This document shows, piece after piece, positions 51,645-61,167 of a stretch of DNA of 64,000 nucleotides. The stretch spans positions 248,001 to 312,000 of the forward strand of contig NZ_JAKCPW010000008.1 in the NCBI RefSeq assembly GCF_021440085.1, read 5' to 3'. The notes beneath the pieces are model-generated. The model was not told the origin of the DNA and made no database searches. It saw only the letters and a list, made by a program, of their open reading frames with translations. Within the stretch, counting starts at the first letter, position 1. Each line of letters starts with the position of its first letter. The position numbers and the translations under genes are program-made. Source of the stretch: Dyadobacter sp. CY261. Lineage in GTDB: Bacteria; Bacteroidota; Bacteroidia; Cytophagales; Spirosomataceae.

Positions 51645-52961
51645 ATGAAACGCTTTTTTATACTACTTATCTGCATCCTGCCTCTCCTCGGAAAGGCGCA
51701 ACCCAAACTGAGCCTCGCCGAATGCGTGGACCTGCTGGCCAAAAATAACCTTCTTTATCACCAAGGCTCATTGCAGGCGGAAGCCGCGCAGGCACAATTA
51801 CGCCAGACCAGGTCGCAGATATTTCCTCAAATTTATATTACGGCTGACCAAAGCCTTAACCTTGGCCGCAGCATTGACCAATACACAAATGAATATATAG
51901 ACCAACTTTACGGCTATAATTCGATCAGTACCGGTTTCCAAATGCCTGTTTACCAAGGCGGAAAACTGCAAAACCAGACTCGTCAGGGAACATTGCTGAA
52001 AGAATCGGCGATGGAAAACCGGACTGCGGTGCTCAATGCACAGACTGTACTGCTGATGCAAGGCTATGTCAATGTGCTGGCGACCAAAGCATTGTTCGAG
52101 GCCGCAGAACAACAGGTAGCGTCATCGCAGCAGCAAGTCGACAAGGTGCAGAAACAGGTAGAGGCCGGAACAGCCGGTAACAACCTCCTGGCCGAAATCA
52201 AAGCGCAACTGGCGAATGATAGATACTTGCAGGTAACAGCTCTCAGCAATTACCGTACGGCCCGGCTTGCGTTGTTCCAGCGAATGAATGTCACACCCGA
52301 CGACAATATAGAATTTGAACCGCTGTTGCCGAAAGAAAGTATTACACCGGCCGCAGCCAACGCGACGGAATTGTATGAAAACGCGATCAAAACGTTCCCG
52401 GAAATCCGCAGCGCCGAACTGAACCGTCAGAGTTATAAATACCTTGTGAAATCGATCAAGGCCTTGAACTATCCGTCGCTAAACCTGAGTACCAACGTGC
52501 GGGCGTTTTACGCTTCCTCGAACGATAACCTCGACTACTTCAAGCAGTTGAATGCAACCCGGAACGGCTATATAAACCTCGGCCTTAACATCCCGATCAT
52601 GGGTCGCTGGGTAACCCGGCCGCGGGTAGAGCTGGCCAAAGTACAGGAACGCCAGGCACAAAATACGCTGGATATCACAAATCAGCAACTCCGCCAGGCC
52701 ATCGAAACCGCCGTACTCAACCTGAATGCCATGGCCGACAAACACGCAGCGGCGGAAGGACAGGTCGAATCATTAGCCGCGGCATTTGCGGTTGTCGAAA
52801 GTAAATTCAATGCGGGAGTGTCGAGTATATTCGAATACACGCTTTCAAAAGCCAAGCTCGCCCAGGCACAGGGCACGGCCATTCAGGCAAAATATGATTA
52901 CCTGATGCAGCAAAGATTGTTACAATACTACCGCCAGGGCAACTGGCAAGGTGTATTCTAA
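51645..52961 (+). CDS. TolC-family outer membrane efflux protein
   Basis: The 438-residue protein has a signal peptide (LLICILPLLGKAQ) and two OEP repeats of long helices and short strands: LSLAECVDLLAKNNLLYHQG opens the first and FPEIRSAELNRQSYKYLVKS the second. Amphipathic coiled-coil stretches rich in Gln and Ala are typical of the periplasmic tunnel. It should form a trimeric outer membrane exit duct for the export system encoded upstream. A terminator follows. Confidence 0.94.
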   Translation: MKRFFILLICILPLLGKAQPKLSLAECVDLLAKNNLLYHQGSLQAEAAQAQLRQTRSQIFPQIYITADQSLNLGRSIDQYTNEYIDQLYGYNSISTGFQMPVYQGGKLQNQTRQGTLLKESAMENRTAVLNAQTVLLMQGYVNVLATKALFEAAEQQVASSQQQVDKVQKQVEAGTAGNNLLAEIKAQLANDRYLQVTALSNYRTARLALFQRMNVTPDDNIEFEPLLPKESITPAAANATELYENAIKTFPEIRSAELNRQSYKYLVKSIKALNYPSLNLSTNVRAFYASSNDNLDYFKQLNATRNGYINLGLNIPIMGRWVTRPRVELAKVQERQAQNTLDITNQQLRQAIETAVLNLNAMADKHAAAEGQVESLAAAFAVVESKFNAGVSSIFEYTLSKAKLAQAQGTAIQAKYDYLMQQRLLQYYRQGNWQGVF

Positions 52962-53047
52962 AATATAAAATGGCCAGGGCCGACAGTTGCATGCTGAAAG
53001 CTCAGAGCCCAAGATTGTTAGGTTAAATTTGGTATCGGTAATTCTTA

Positions 53048-53080
53048 GAAGCAGCCAAGCGCATTGGCTGCTTCTTTTTT
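53048..53080 (+). terminator. Intrinsic terminator after the TolC gene
   Basis: GAAGCAGCCA pairs perfectly with TGGCTGCTTC around a 7-nt loop and is followed by six T residues (53075-53080). It closes the ATPase-tolC unit, 87 bp beyond the stop codon. Confidence 0.9.
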
Positions 53081-53154
53081 GTTAAATAAATTTAAATGAT
53101 TAGGTGGTTACATTATGGTTAGTAAATTGCTCCCAAGAACTAAATGTATGAACC

Positions 53155-53808
53155 ATGAAAAAAATTTTTCTATTGTTACTGCCGGGGATGCTGTTTCTGG
53201 CAGGAAGTGCGGAGGCGCAGTTGCAGAAAGGGACCGTCCACTGGGGTACAACAATAACCGCCAATGGGAACAACATGAAAAATGAGGTACCGAATGAATC
53301 GGAATCCAAAAGCAGTGTGACCAATATTTATCCATCGCTGCAAACCGGCTGGTTCACGCGAGACAATTTCATGTTCGGTTTGAGGCTTTCGACCTCGCAT
53401 GCCTTTTTCAAGACCTCCTATGATTATCCCGGCTCGAAGGGGCGGAAAAGTGGTAATTCGCTTGCGGTGAACCTGACTCCTTTTATACGAAAATATAAGT
53501 CACTCAGTCCGAAATGGGCACTGTTTCTGCATTCAGGTGCCAACCTTGCCTACCTGCGTTCCAAAATGCCGATGGAAGACGGAACAAAGTATGAAAATGG
53601 CTATTCGGGCGGAGTGTTCATCAATCCCGGAGTGGTCTTCTGGGTTACCCCAAGTTTTGCGCTCGAATCGGATATCAACGTGCTTTCGCTTTCAGCGAGC
53701 TACGTAAGCTTCCAGGACAAAAATCAGTTCAGTTTAAATGCAGGCGTGACGTCGTCAATCTCACAATACTTCGGAATCAGGGCAGCCTGGTATTTACAAC
53801 CTAAATAA
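53155..53808 (+). CDS. Outer membrane beta-barrel protein (porin-like), first of two
   Basis: The 217-residue protein has a signal peptide (LLLLPGMLFLAGSAEA-Q) and alternating hydrophobic strands ending in an aromatic C-terminus, AAWYLQPK. NIYPSLQTGWFTRDNFMFGL and GGVFINPGVVFWVTPSFALE are typical of OMP_b-brl proteins. Function is unknown. A second gene of the same type follows after 10 bp, so both are probably made together. Confidence 0.8.
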   Translation: MKKIFLLLLPGMLFLAGSAEAQLQKGTVHWGTTITANGNNMKNEVPNESESKSSVTNIYPSLQTGWFTRDNFMFGLRLSTSHAFFKTSYDYPGSKGRKSGNSLAVNLTPFIRKYKSLSPKWALFLHSGANLAYLRSKMPMEDGTKYENGYSGGVFINPGVVFWVTPSFALESDINVLSLSASYVSFQDKNQFSLNAGVTSSISQYFGIRAAWYLQPK

Positions 53809-53818
53809 GCTCACCGCT

Positions 53819-54502
53819 ATGAAAAACATTACATTTTTGATCCTGGCTGTGCTGACGTGTGTATCAGGCGGGGCATTCGCTCAATATGAAGGGAAACGGT
53901 TTCTTACCGGTAGCCTGTCGCTCGATTTCAACAATACCAATCCCGATATCTCGAAAGCTACGCATAGTTATGGTTACAATGTTTCCACCGGCATCGGCCG
54001 GTTCAAATCCAACACACGCGCTAATGTATGGAACCTAAGCACATCGCTTCGTGCCGGAAAAGGATATCTTACCGACAATAGCGGCGAAACAACTACCATT
54101 AGCGGAATAAGCAGTGTAGGATTCGGTGTGGGACATGCTTGGCAGTTTTACAAACATTTTAATGATAAGGTCGGCGTGTTCGCAAGCCTTGGACCCGACG
54201 TATCTTATCTCTATGGGAAGCAACGAGAAAATAATGAAAATTATAGCTGGGATGTCAAAACCCATGCTTTTGCGCTGTCGTTAGGCGTGTCGGCCGGGGC
54301 CTATTACCGCCTGGATGAGCGTTGGTGGCTAACGGCTTCCATCGGATTTGCACAGCCGGTAGCAGTGCAATTTACCCGGCGAAATACTCAGGAACGCACT
54401 ACGGGAGCCCGCTCCCACAGCAACCAGTTGAATTACGGTTTCAGCCCGTCCATCACGCTTCCTAGTGTTGGGCTCGGCTTACGCTATTTTTTGAAAGACT
54501 AG
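53819..54502 (+). CDS. Outer membrane beta-barrel protein (porin-like), second of two
   Basis: The 227-residue protein has a signal peptide (FLILAVLTCVSGGAFA-Q), repeated amphipathic strands and a C-terminal LGLRYFLKD. FLTGSLSLDFNNTNPDI and SLGVSAGAYYRLDERWWLTA are typical. It resembles its upstream neighbour in plan rather than in close sequence. A terminator follows. Confidence 0.8.
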   Translation: MKNITFLILAVLTCVSGGAFAQYEGKRFLTGSLSLDFNNTNPDISKATHSYGYNVSTGIGRFKSNTRANVWNLSTSLRAGKGYLTDNSGETTTISGISSVGFGVGHAWQFYKHFNDKVGVFASLGPDVSYLYGKQRENNENYSWDVKTHAFALSLGVSAGAYYRLDERWWLTASIGFAQPVAVQFTRRNTQERTTGARSHSNQLNYGFSPSITLPSVGLGLRYFLKD

Positions 54503-54543
54503 CGCCGCTTTGAAATAGTTAAACCCAAACACATTAAAACCCC

Positions 54544-54581
54544 AGTGGATATGGCTTTTAAGGCCATATCCACTTTTTATT
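54544..54581 (+). terminator. Intrinsic terminator after the beta-barrel pair
   Basis: AGTGGATATGGC (54544-54555) pairs perfectly with GCCATATCCACT (54563-54574) around a 7-nt loop, followed by TTTTATTT. It lies just before the SGNH hydrolase gene. Confidence 0.88.
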
Positions 54582-54585
54582 TGTA

Positions 54586-55281
54586 ATGAAAAAACACCTT
54601 CTGATTGTCCTTTTCGCTGCATTCAGCGCCTGCCATAAACCACAAACTACGAACCTCGCCGGGCCCTGGGAGCCCGATTACGAGGTAACCCGTTCGGAAA
54701 ATGCGATACTTGAATTCGAGAAAAAGGACGCTCAGCAAATGCCAGCGCCGGGCGGGATAGTTTTCACGGGTAGCTCTTCATTTACCAAATGGCAGAATGC
54801 AGCACAAGACCTCGCACCGCTGCCGATCATTAACCGCGGTTTTGGAGGTTCTACATTGCCGGAAGTGATCTATTATGCCGATCGCGCTATCACGAAATAC
54901 AAGCCCAAAACGGTGGTGATCTATTGCGAGAATGACATGTTTGGCAAAAAACCTAAGTCGCCCGAGCAAGTGCGTGACGCATATGTGACGCTCGTGCAAA
55001 AAATACGGGACAAACAGCCAGAGGTGCAGATTTACGGCGTATCGCTGAAACCTTCGCCTTCACGCTGGGCCAAGCGTGAAGACGTGATTAAGGCCAACAA
55101 ACTGATCCAGGATTATATCAAAAAAGATAAAAACCACCATTACATCGACGTGTGGCCGGTGATGCTCAAAAACGGGCGTCCCGATGGTGCAATTTTCGTA
55201 GGCGACAGCTTACATATGAATGAAGAAGGTTACAAAAGATGGACGAAAGTGTTCCGCCCGATCCTGGAAAAATCGGTCTAA
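54586..55281 (+). CDS. SGNH/GDSL-type hydrolase, lipoprotein
   Basis: The 231-residue protein has a lipoprotein signal (LIVLFAAFSAC, Cys16). The SGNH blocks are present: block I IVFTGSSSFTKW (GSS in place of GDS), block II NRGFGGSTL, block III CENDMF, and block V DSLHMNEEGY with the catalytic Asp-x-x-His. It should hydrolyse an ester such as an acetylated glycan outside the cytoplasm. Its ATG follows the terminator by only a few bases, so its promoter must overlap the beta-barrel genes or read through. Confidence 0.92.
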   Translation: MKKHLLIVLFAAFSACHKPQTTNLAGPWEPDYEVTRSENAILEFEKKDAQQMPAPGGIVFTGSSSFTKWQNAAQDLAPLPIINRGFGGSTLPEVIYYADRAITKYKPKTVVIYCENDMFGKKPKSPEQVRDAYVTLVQKIRDKQPEVQIYGVSLKPSPSRWAKREDVIKANKLIQDYIKKDKNHHYIDVWPVMLKNGRPDGAIFVGDSLHMNEEGYKRWTKVFRPILEKSV

Positions 55282-55408
55282 AAGTATCCTGCTCTCTACG
55301 GTTTTCCGCAAAGATTTTAAAAGAACGGGTAAGGGTATTGGTTTTAACGTAAAGTCACTATATTGACCGAAAAAATACATTTCCGGGTAAAAAAGTGATA
55401 TTCCACTA

Positions 55409-56752
55409 ATGAAAGTAACAGCGGTTTTTGATATTGGCAGGACTAATAAGAAGTATGTACTTTTTGACGAAAAGTACAACATCGTTCACGAGTTTTCGGA
55501 ATACCTCCCAGAAACAGTTGACGAAGACGGCTTCCCTACCGAAGATTGTGAATTGTTGACCAAATGGGTACAGGACCGCTGGGCCGAACTTTTGGCTGAC
55601 CCTAAATACGATATTAAGGCAGTAAATGTAGCAGGCTACGGCGCGAGCCTCGTGCACCTCGACCATGCCAACCGCCCGCTTACACCGCTGTACTCGTACC
55701 TCAAACCGTTCCCGGAAGAACTTTCGAGGCAATTTTACAGCACCTACGGCGACCCGACACGCATTTCGCTGCAAACCGGCTCTCCTTCCATGGGCATGTT
55801 GAATTCGGGTATGCAACTGTACTGGCTCAAATATACCAGGCCTGAGATTTACAGCCAGATTGCGACCACATTGCATTTACCTCAATATATCCTTTACCTG
55901 CTAACAGGCCGCAAAGTGAGCGATTACACGTCGCTTGGCTGCCATACCGCATTGTGGAGCTTCGAAATGTGGGATTACCACGAGTGGGTAAAACAGGAAA
56001 CCATTCATAAAAAACTGGCACCGGTACTGGCTTCATCGTCTTTTATTTACCGCCATGGCGACAAAGGCATCCAGTCGGGTTTTGGCTTGCACGACAGCTC
56101 GTCTGCATTAATACCTTATCGGATGGCTGTAAAAAAGCCGTTTGTATTGCTATCGACCGGTACCTGGTGTATCAATTTCAATTCGTTCGCATCCAAACCG
56201 CTGACTTCCTATCAGTTGGAGCGCGATTGCATGAATTACCTCACACCCGAAGGTAGTGGCGTGACAGCCTCACGCCTGTTCCTCGGACGGGAGCACGACT
56301 ATCAGGTGGCGCGTATTGTGGAGTATTTCAATGTTGAGCCAGACTTTTACAAAAAGGTCGTGTTTGACGAGGAAATCCTAAAAGCCGAGACGCCCAAATT
56401 CTTCACAGCCTGTATGACGGGCAACGGCCCATTTCCGGCGGCCAATACGCAGGAATGGCAGGTTAGCGCATTCAGGTCGGCCGAGGCGGCTTATCATCAT
56501 TTAATTAAGGGACTTACCGAACTGTTGTTCGTCTCGCTGGATCTCGTGAATGTCAAAGACGTTCATGCCATTTATATCGATGGGGGATTTGCGCGTAACG
56601 AAATATTCACCCGCCTCATCGCAAAAAACTACCCCAACCATAAAGTTTACGTATCGGATCTGCCTTATGCCACTTCGCTGGGAGCCGCATTGCATGTGAC
56701 GCGCCCTCAGACCTACGAATTTGCCAGCGAGATCCGTGAAATAAAATCTTGA
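55409..56752 (+). CDS. FGGY-family carbohydrate kinase
   Basis: The 447-residue protein has the actin-like ATPase fold of FGGY kinases: phosphate-1 loop VFDIGRTNKKYVLFD, NVAGYGASLVHLD, and the C-terminal adenosine loop IDGGFARNEIFTRLIA. It resembles the short rhamnulokinase-like group. The sugar is unknown, and no isomerase or transporter lies beside it. It ends 3 bp from the convergent recG stop. Confidence 0.92.
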   Translation: MKVTAVFDIGRTNKKYVLFDEKYNIVHEFSEYLPETVDEDGFPTEDCELLTKWVQDRWAELLADPKYDIKAVNVAGYGASLVHLDHANRPLTPLYSYLKPFPEELSRQFYSTYGDPTRISLQTGSPSMGMLNSGMQLYWLKYTRPEIYSQIATTLHLPQYILYLLTGRKVSDYTSLGCHTALWSFEMWDYHEWVKQETIHKKLAPVLASSSFIYRHGDKGIQSGFGLHDSSSALIPYRMAVKKPFVLLSTGTWCINFNSFASKPLTSYQLERDCMNYLTPEGSGVTASRLFLGREHDYQVARIVEYFNVEPDFYKKVVFDEEILKAETPKFFTACMTGNGPFPAANTQEWQVSAFRSAEAAYHHLIKGLTELLFVSLDLVNVKDVHAIYIDGGFARNEIFTRLIAKNYPNHKVYVSDLPYATSLGAALHVTRPQTYEFASEIREIKS

Positions 56753-56755
56753 TGA

Positions 56756-58876
56756 TCAACTGATCCGGCTCCAGTTGGTTTCTTCCTTGCGCAGGTTTTC
56801 GAGATGGCTGCGTATGGGTTGGTGGATCGGCTGGAGCAGATCGGGATCCGCGGTCAGGATTTCTTCTGCCGAGGCTCGTGCAGCCTTCAAGATTTCGCCG
56901 TCCTGCGCCAAATTGGCTACGAGCAAATCTACCAGTCCGCTTTGTTGTGTCCCGGAAATATCGCCCGGGCCGCGTAACTGCAAATCCACTTCGGCTATTT
57001 CGAAACCGTCATTGGTACGGCACATGGTGTCGATCCGCAGTTTCGTATCCTTGCTGAGCTTATAATCGGTCATCAGAATACAATACGATTGTTCCGCTCC
57101 GCGCCCCACCCTGCCGCGCAACTGGTGCAATTGCGACAATCCAAAACGTTCGGCATTCTCGATCACCATTACCGAGGCATTGGGTACATTGACACCTACT
57201 TCGATCACCGTCGTGGCGACCATGATCTTCGTTTCCGCCCGCACAAAACGCGCCATTTCAAAATCCTTGTCCTGCGACCGCATTTTGCCGTGCACAATGC
57301 TCAGCGGAATACCCGGAAATGCCCTTGCGACACTCTCATAGCCATCCATCAAGTCTTTCAAATCCATTTTTTCGGATTCTTCGATCAGCGGATATACCAT
57401 ATAAACCTGCCGTCCCTTGGCAATTTCCCCCTTCAAAAAACCGAAAACCGACAGGCGGTGTTTGTCAAAACGATGTACTGTCTTAATAGGCTTCCGACCT
57501 GCTGGTAGCTCATTAATAGCAGAAATATCCAGATCGCCGTACAGTGTCATCGCAAGCGTCCGCGGGATAGGCGTGGCCGTCATGACAAGCATATGGGGGT
57601 TAACGTGTTTGTTTTTAGCCCAAAGTTTCGCACGCTGGGCAACTCCGAAGCGGTGCTGCTCATCGATCACACAAAGGCCTAGATTCTTGAATTGTACCGC
57701 GTCCTCGATCAATGCGTGCGTACCGACGATGATGTGCAGCGTGCCATTCAGCAGCTCGCGATGGATTACCTCCCGCTCCTTCTTCTTGGTCGAGCCGGTA
57801 AGTTTGGCAATGTTGACACCGAGCAGGTCCGCAAACTTTTTGAGGCCCTGGTAATGCTGGTCGGTCAGAATTTCGGTCGGCGCCATGAGGCAAGCTTGTG
57901 CGTCGTTGTCCAGCGCAAAAAGCATGGTGATGAATGCCACGATCGTCTTTCCCGAACCCACATCACCTTGCAAGAGGCGGTTCATTTGTTTGCCGGTTTT
58001 CAGGTCCTCGTGGATTTCATGCAAAACCCGTATCTGCGCGTCTGTAAGCTTGAATGGCAAATGCTGGTCGTAAAACTCCTTGACCAGCATTGTTTTGTCA
58101 AATACCAGTCCCGGATACTCCGTCTTATGCAGCAGCTTGTTTTTGATCAACCTAAACTGGTTATAAAACAGCTCCTCGAATTTCAACCGCCGCTGAGCCT
58201 GGTGCAGCGTCCTGGCATCCTGAGGCAAATGGAAATGCCACAATGCCTGCGCTTTCGTGATCAGCCTGTATTTTTGGGTAAGCGTTTCGGGTAAGGTTTC
58301 CCTTACATGTGAATGTGCTATTTCGAGCAGGCTCCGCACCATTTTACTTAATGCCTTACTGTCGAGGAACTTCCTGCGCAGTTTTTCCGTGAGCGGATAA
58401 ATGGGCTGCCAATAACCTGCTGTCGAATTTTCCTGCGTCAGCACTTCTATCTCCGGATGGGTAATGCTCCATTTCCCGCCGAACAATACGGGGGTTCCGT
58501 AAACAATATATTCCCCGCCACGTTTCAACCACTTTTCGTACCAAGTGATGCTTTGGAACCATACAAGCTCCAAGGAGCCGGTCCCATCCTGAAACTGGCC
58601 TACCAGTCTTTTTTTATTACCTTCTCCGGCTATCAAAAAATCACGCAAACGGCCCTTGACCTGCGCCGCAGGCATTTGTTCACTCAGTTCGCTGAGCTTG
58701 TGAAAAACGCTGCGGTCCTCGTGCCGGAAAGGGTAATGCTGGATAAGGTCGCCGAAGGTGAAAATATTCAGTTCCTGATTGAGCAAAGCAGCTTTTTGCG
58801 GCCCTACTCCTTTCAGGAATTCGATTTTAGTATCGAAAAAACGGGTTCTAACGGATGGGTTTGTTTCAGAAGTCAT
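56756..58876 (-). CDS. recG: ATP-dependent DNA helicase RecG
   Basis: The 706-residue protein is of normal RecG length. The N-terminal wedge/OB domain (KGVGPQKAALLNQELNIFTF, then VKGRLRDFLIAG) is followed by the superfamily 2 motor: motif I GDVGSGKTIVAF, motif II DEQHRFGV, motif III MTATPIPRTLAMT, and motif VI QLRGRVGRG. It remodels stalled forks and recombination intermediates. It stands apart from the mutasome cassette. A TATATTTG box lies directly before the start on the minus strand. Confidence 0.97.
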   Translation of the reverse strand: MTSETNPSVRTRFFDTKIEFLKGVGPQKAALLNQELNIFTFGDLIQHYPFRHEDRSVFHKLSELSEQMPAAQVKGRLRDFLIAGEGNKKRLVGQFQDGTGSLELVWFQSITWYEKWLKRGGEYIVYGTPVLFGGKWSITHPEIEVLTQENSTAGYWQPIYPLTEKLRRKFLDSKALSKMVRSLLEIAHSHVRETLPETLTQKYRLITKAQALWHFHLPQDARTLHQAQRRLKFEELFYNQFRLIKNKLLHKTEYPGLVFDKTMLVKEFYDQHLPFKLTDAQIRVLHEIHEDLKTGKQMNRLLQGDVGSGKTIVAFITMLFALDNDAQACLMAPTEILTDQHYQGLKKFADLLGVNIAKLTGSTKKKEREVIHRELLNGTLHIIVGTHALIEDAVQFKNLGLCVIDEQHRFGVAQRAKLWAKNKHVNPHMLVMTATPIPRTLAMTLYGDLDISAINELPAGRKPIKTVHRFDKHRLSVFGFLKGEIAKGRQVYMVYPLIEESEKMDLKDLMDGYESVARAFPGIPLSIVHGKMRSQDKDFEMARFVRAETKIMVATTVIEVGVNVPNASVMVIENAERFGLSQLHQLRGRVGRGAEQSYCILMTDYKLSKDTKLRIDTMCRTNDGFEIAEVDLQLRGPGDISGTQQSGLVDLLVANLAQDGEILKAARASAEEILTADPDLLQPIHQPIRSHLENLRKEETNWSRIS

Positions 58877-59063
58877 TATTCAAATATAAACTGAAATCCC
58901 TAAAATCGCTGATTAGGCAGCTCAAATGTTAATCTCTGTTAACGGAGTAGCTAATCTGATAGTTTTGGCTACAAGCTGCTTGATTGGCAACTTTGGAATG
59001 CCTTATTTCGCTACAATTAAATCCAGTTCTTAACCACCAATCCTTACAAATTCTACACGCCTT

Positions 59064-59567
59064 ATGAAAACCACATTGTTAGCGCTTTTCCTGACCCTTA
59101 TTGCATTCACCTGGTCATCTGCACAAGTAAGTCCGCACGTGACTGCCAGTGGCAAAAATATGAGCATCCGGTATGGCCAGCCATCAAAAAAAGGCCGAGT
59201 TTTGTTCGGCAAAGCGGGAAGCGGCAGCCTGGAACCTTACGGCAAGCCATGGCGCATTGGCGCCGATAGCGCCACGCAGGTCACTTTCAAGAAGGATGCA
59301 ACATTCGGTGGCAAAGCGGTTAAAGCAGGCACTTATACGCTGGTAGCTACCCCCAACGAAAAAGAATGGACCATCATCCTGAACAGCCAGCTCGGCCAAT
59401 GGGGCGCTTACAAATACGAAGAGCATAAAGCTAAAAACGTCCTCGAAGTAACTGTTCCCAACAAGAATTACCCTACTTCTGAGGAAAAACTAACTTTCAC
59501 AGTGAAAGACACTTCCCTGGATTTCCAATGGGACAAAGTAGGTTTCTCGGTGCCAGTGAAGTTCTAG
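59064..59567 (+). CDS. DUF2911-domain secreted protein
   Basis: The 167-residue protein has a signal peptide (TLIAFTWSSAQV) and one DUF2911 domain: ISIRYGQPSKKGRVLFG-like MSIRYGQPSKKGR, PYGKPWRIGADSATQVTFKK and KAGTYTLVATPNEKEWTIIL are typical. Function is unknown. A perfect hairpin terminator follows 15 bp after the stop. Confidence 0.93.
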   Translation: MKTTLLALFLTLIAFTWSSAQVSPHVTASGKNMSIRYGQPSKKGRVLFGKAGSGSLEPYGKPWRIGADSATQVTFKKDATFGGKAVKAGTYTLVATPNEKEWTIILNSQLGQWGAYKYEEHKAKNVLEVTVPNKNYPTSEEKLTFTVKDTSLDFQWDKVGFSVPVKF

Positions 59568-59582
59568 AATTCAATCACTAAT

Positions 59583-59627
59583 AAAAGGGAACGGGGCGCT
59601 ACTTTGGTAACGCCCCGTTCCCTTTTT
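59583..59627. terminator. Bidirectional intrinsic terminator
   Basis: A perfect 16-bp stem (AAAAGGGAACGGGGCG at 59583-59598 with its complement at 59611-59626) around a 12-nt loop, with T runs on both strands. It sits between the convergent DUF2911 and HTH_34 genes and can end both. Confidence 0.9.
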
Positions 59628-59654
59628 CCATCTTCCCTTTCCATCCTTCCTTTC

Positions 59655-59951
59655 CTACAAATTCTGCTTAATCATATTCTCCAGCACCTGCAAATGCTCG
59701 GTAAATGCCTTATGCCCATCATTCGTAGCCTTGTAGGTGGTAAGCGGCTTTCGGCCGTTGAATTGTTTCTGAAATTCGATGTATTTGATTTCTTCCAATG
59801 CTTTCAAGTGCGAGGCCAGGTTGCCGTCGGTGAGCTGCAACAATTCTTTCAATTCATTAAAACTCAGGGAATCGTTTACCACGAGCACGGACATAAGTCC
59901 AAGCCTGATCTTACTCTCAAATACCTTATTAAACTTTTCTAACCACTCCAT
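59655..59951 (-). CDS. Winged-helix transcriptional regulator (HTH_34/ArsR-like)
   Basis: From the ATG at 59951 (MEWLEKFNKVFESKIRLGLM) the protein has 98 residues. It is a single winged helix: DSLSFNELKELLQLTDGNLA is the helix-turn-helix and HLKALEEIKYIEFQKQFNGR the recognition helix plus wing, matching PF13601. It ends MIKQNL. It lies 31 bp downstream of the membrane protein gene below, a pairing I recall from other Bacteroidota. It probably controls that gene or a small local regulon. Confidence 0.9.
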   Translation of the reverse strand: MEWLEKFNKVFESKIRLGLMSVLVVNDSLSFNELKELLQLTDGNLASHLKALEEIKYIEFQKQFNGRKPLTTYKATNDGHKAFTEHLQVLENMIKQNL

Positions 59952-59982
59952 TACAGGTTCCCTGTGACGCGGACGTCGAGTT

Positions 59983-61095
59983 TTATTGATTGGCTTCCAG
60001 AAACAGTATAGCATCGCGGTTGCGGAGCCACACAGCCTGGTCGCGTTGATTATTGGCCCGCATTGTTAGCGCTGACCCCACAATGCCAGTCCCTACTGAA
60101 ACCCAGAAAAATGTCTTAAGATTATCCCGGTTCCCGGACAATAGCGAGATCACCGATCCCGCCGACCCAGCCAGGGAAATCACCAGCCCAAAAGTCCGGG
60201 TACGCCTGGAACTGAGATATAGCCCCAGACCTTCCGGAGAAATCATGAATTCCTTTGTCAATGCTCTGTGACCGGTATAAACGACATTGTTTTTGACAAA
60301 ACTATTCCCATTTCTTAAATAAATAGTCTCCTTGTCATACCATTTTCTTGCCTTACTGGCGGTACTGTCGCTCGGCAGCCGCACCTGAGCGGAACAAACC
60401 GAGCACGTAAGCAGCAAAACGAGCATCCCCGCCACGCCCGATTTCCCCGTCTGCTGTTTTTCCCTTTCATAGCGATTATACATGCTGAGACCGTAAACGA
60501 TATGCAGAATCCCAAACCCTATCGCCCAGAAAATCAGAGAGTACCCAGTCAAAAAGAGCGCAACACATCCGATGCCAATCTCGGAAACACCCATATAAAA
60601 TACTTCTGGGTAAGTAAAGCGGCTGGCATTAACCAGCGCCAGGCCATAAAACAGCAACGTCACTGGGAAAACCAGCCAGACGAAGCCGTAATGCAGCATC
60701 GCCAGGCAAAATATCCCGCCCGTCGACAAAGGTATCAGCATAGCGACCAGCAATCGCTTGGAGCTGCCGTTCCACACAGAAAGGCCATTTTTGCGGCCTT
60801 TACGCACAGTCAAAATGATCCCGACCGCCAGCGATGAGACAAGCACGCAGATGCCATCAACGAGTAAAAATTCTATTACATCTGCGCGGGAGTGCCCGTG
60901 GTAAGTGCCCAGTGGCACCAAAATGTCGGCCAGCCAGTCGGTATTGAAGCGAATGTATGCGGCACCGGCCCCGATAAGCGCGAAAATACCCGCAAATACC
61001 CCGCTCAAACCGCTAAGGGATAAGAACTTGGACGACCGCTCCATCAGGTTACGGATTTCGTTCAAGGTGTGCAAAGAATCCTGATTCGGGTTCAT
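59983..61095 (-). CDS. Polytopic membrane protein with an apparent fused secreted domain
   Basis: The 370-residue protein starts LHTLNEIRNLMERSSKFLSL then GLSGVFAGIFALIGAG, the conserved beginning of a membrane protein usually encoded next to HTH_34 regulators and about 220 residues long. That part ends near VYGLSMYNRYEREKQ. From an internal ATG (60426) the chain continues MLVLLLTCSVCSAQ, which looks like a signal peptide, then 130 residues with two more hydrophobic stretches. It reads as a fusion of two genes. Function unknown; the regulator gene follows 31 bp downstream. Confidence 0.75.
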   Translation of the reverse strand: MNPNQDSLHTLNEIRNLMERSSKFLSLSGLSGVFAGIFALIGAGAAYIRFNTDWLADILVPLGTYHGHSRADVIEFLLVDGICVLVSSLAVGIILTVRKGRKNGLSVWNGSSKRLLVAMLIPLSTGGIFCLAMLHYGFVWLVFPVTLLFYGLALVNASRFTYPEVFYMGVSEIGIGCVALFLTGYSLIFWAIGFGILHIVYGLSMYNRYEREKQQTGKSGVAGMLVLLLTCSVCSAQVRLPSDSTASKARKWYDKETIYLRNGNSFVKNNVVYTGHRALTKEFMISPEGLGLYLSSRRTRTFGLVISLAGSAGSVISLLSGNRDNLKTFFWVSVGTGIVGSALTMRANNQRDQAVWLRNRDAILFLEANQ

Positions 61096-61167
61096 AGCTG
61101 GTTATGTAAATATCGGTCAGAAATTGTCAGATAATCAGTTACAGTCAAATGTGGTAAGAAAGTCCGT

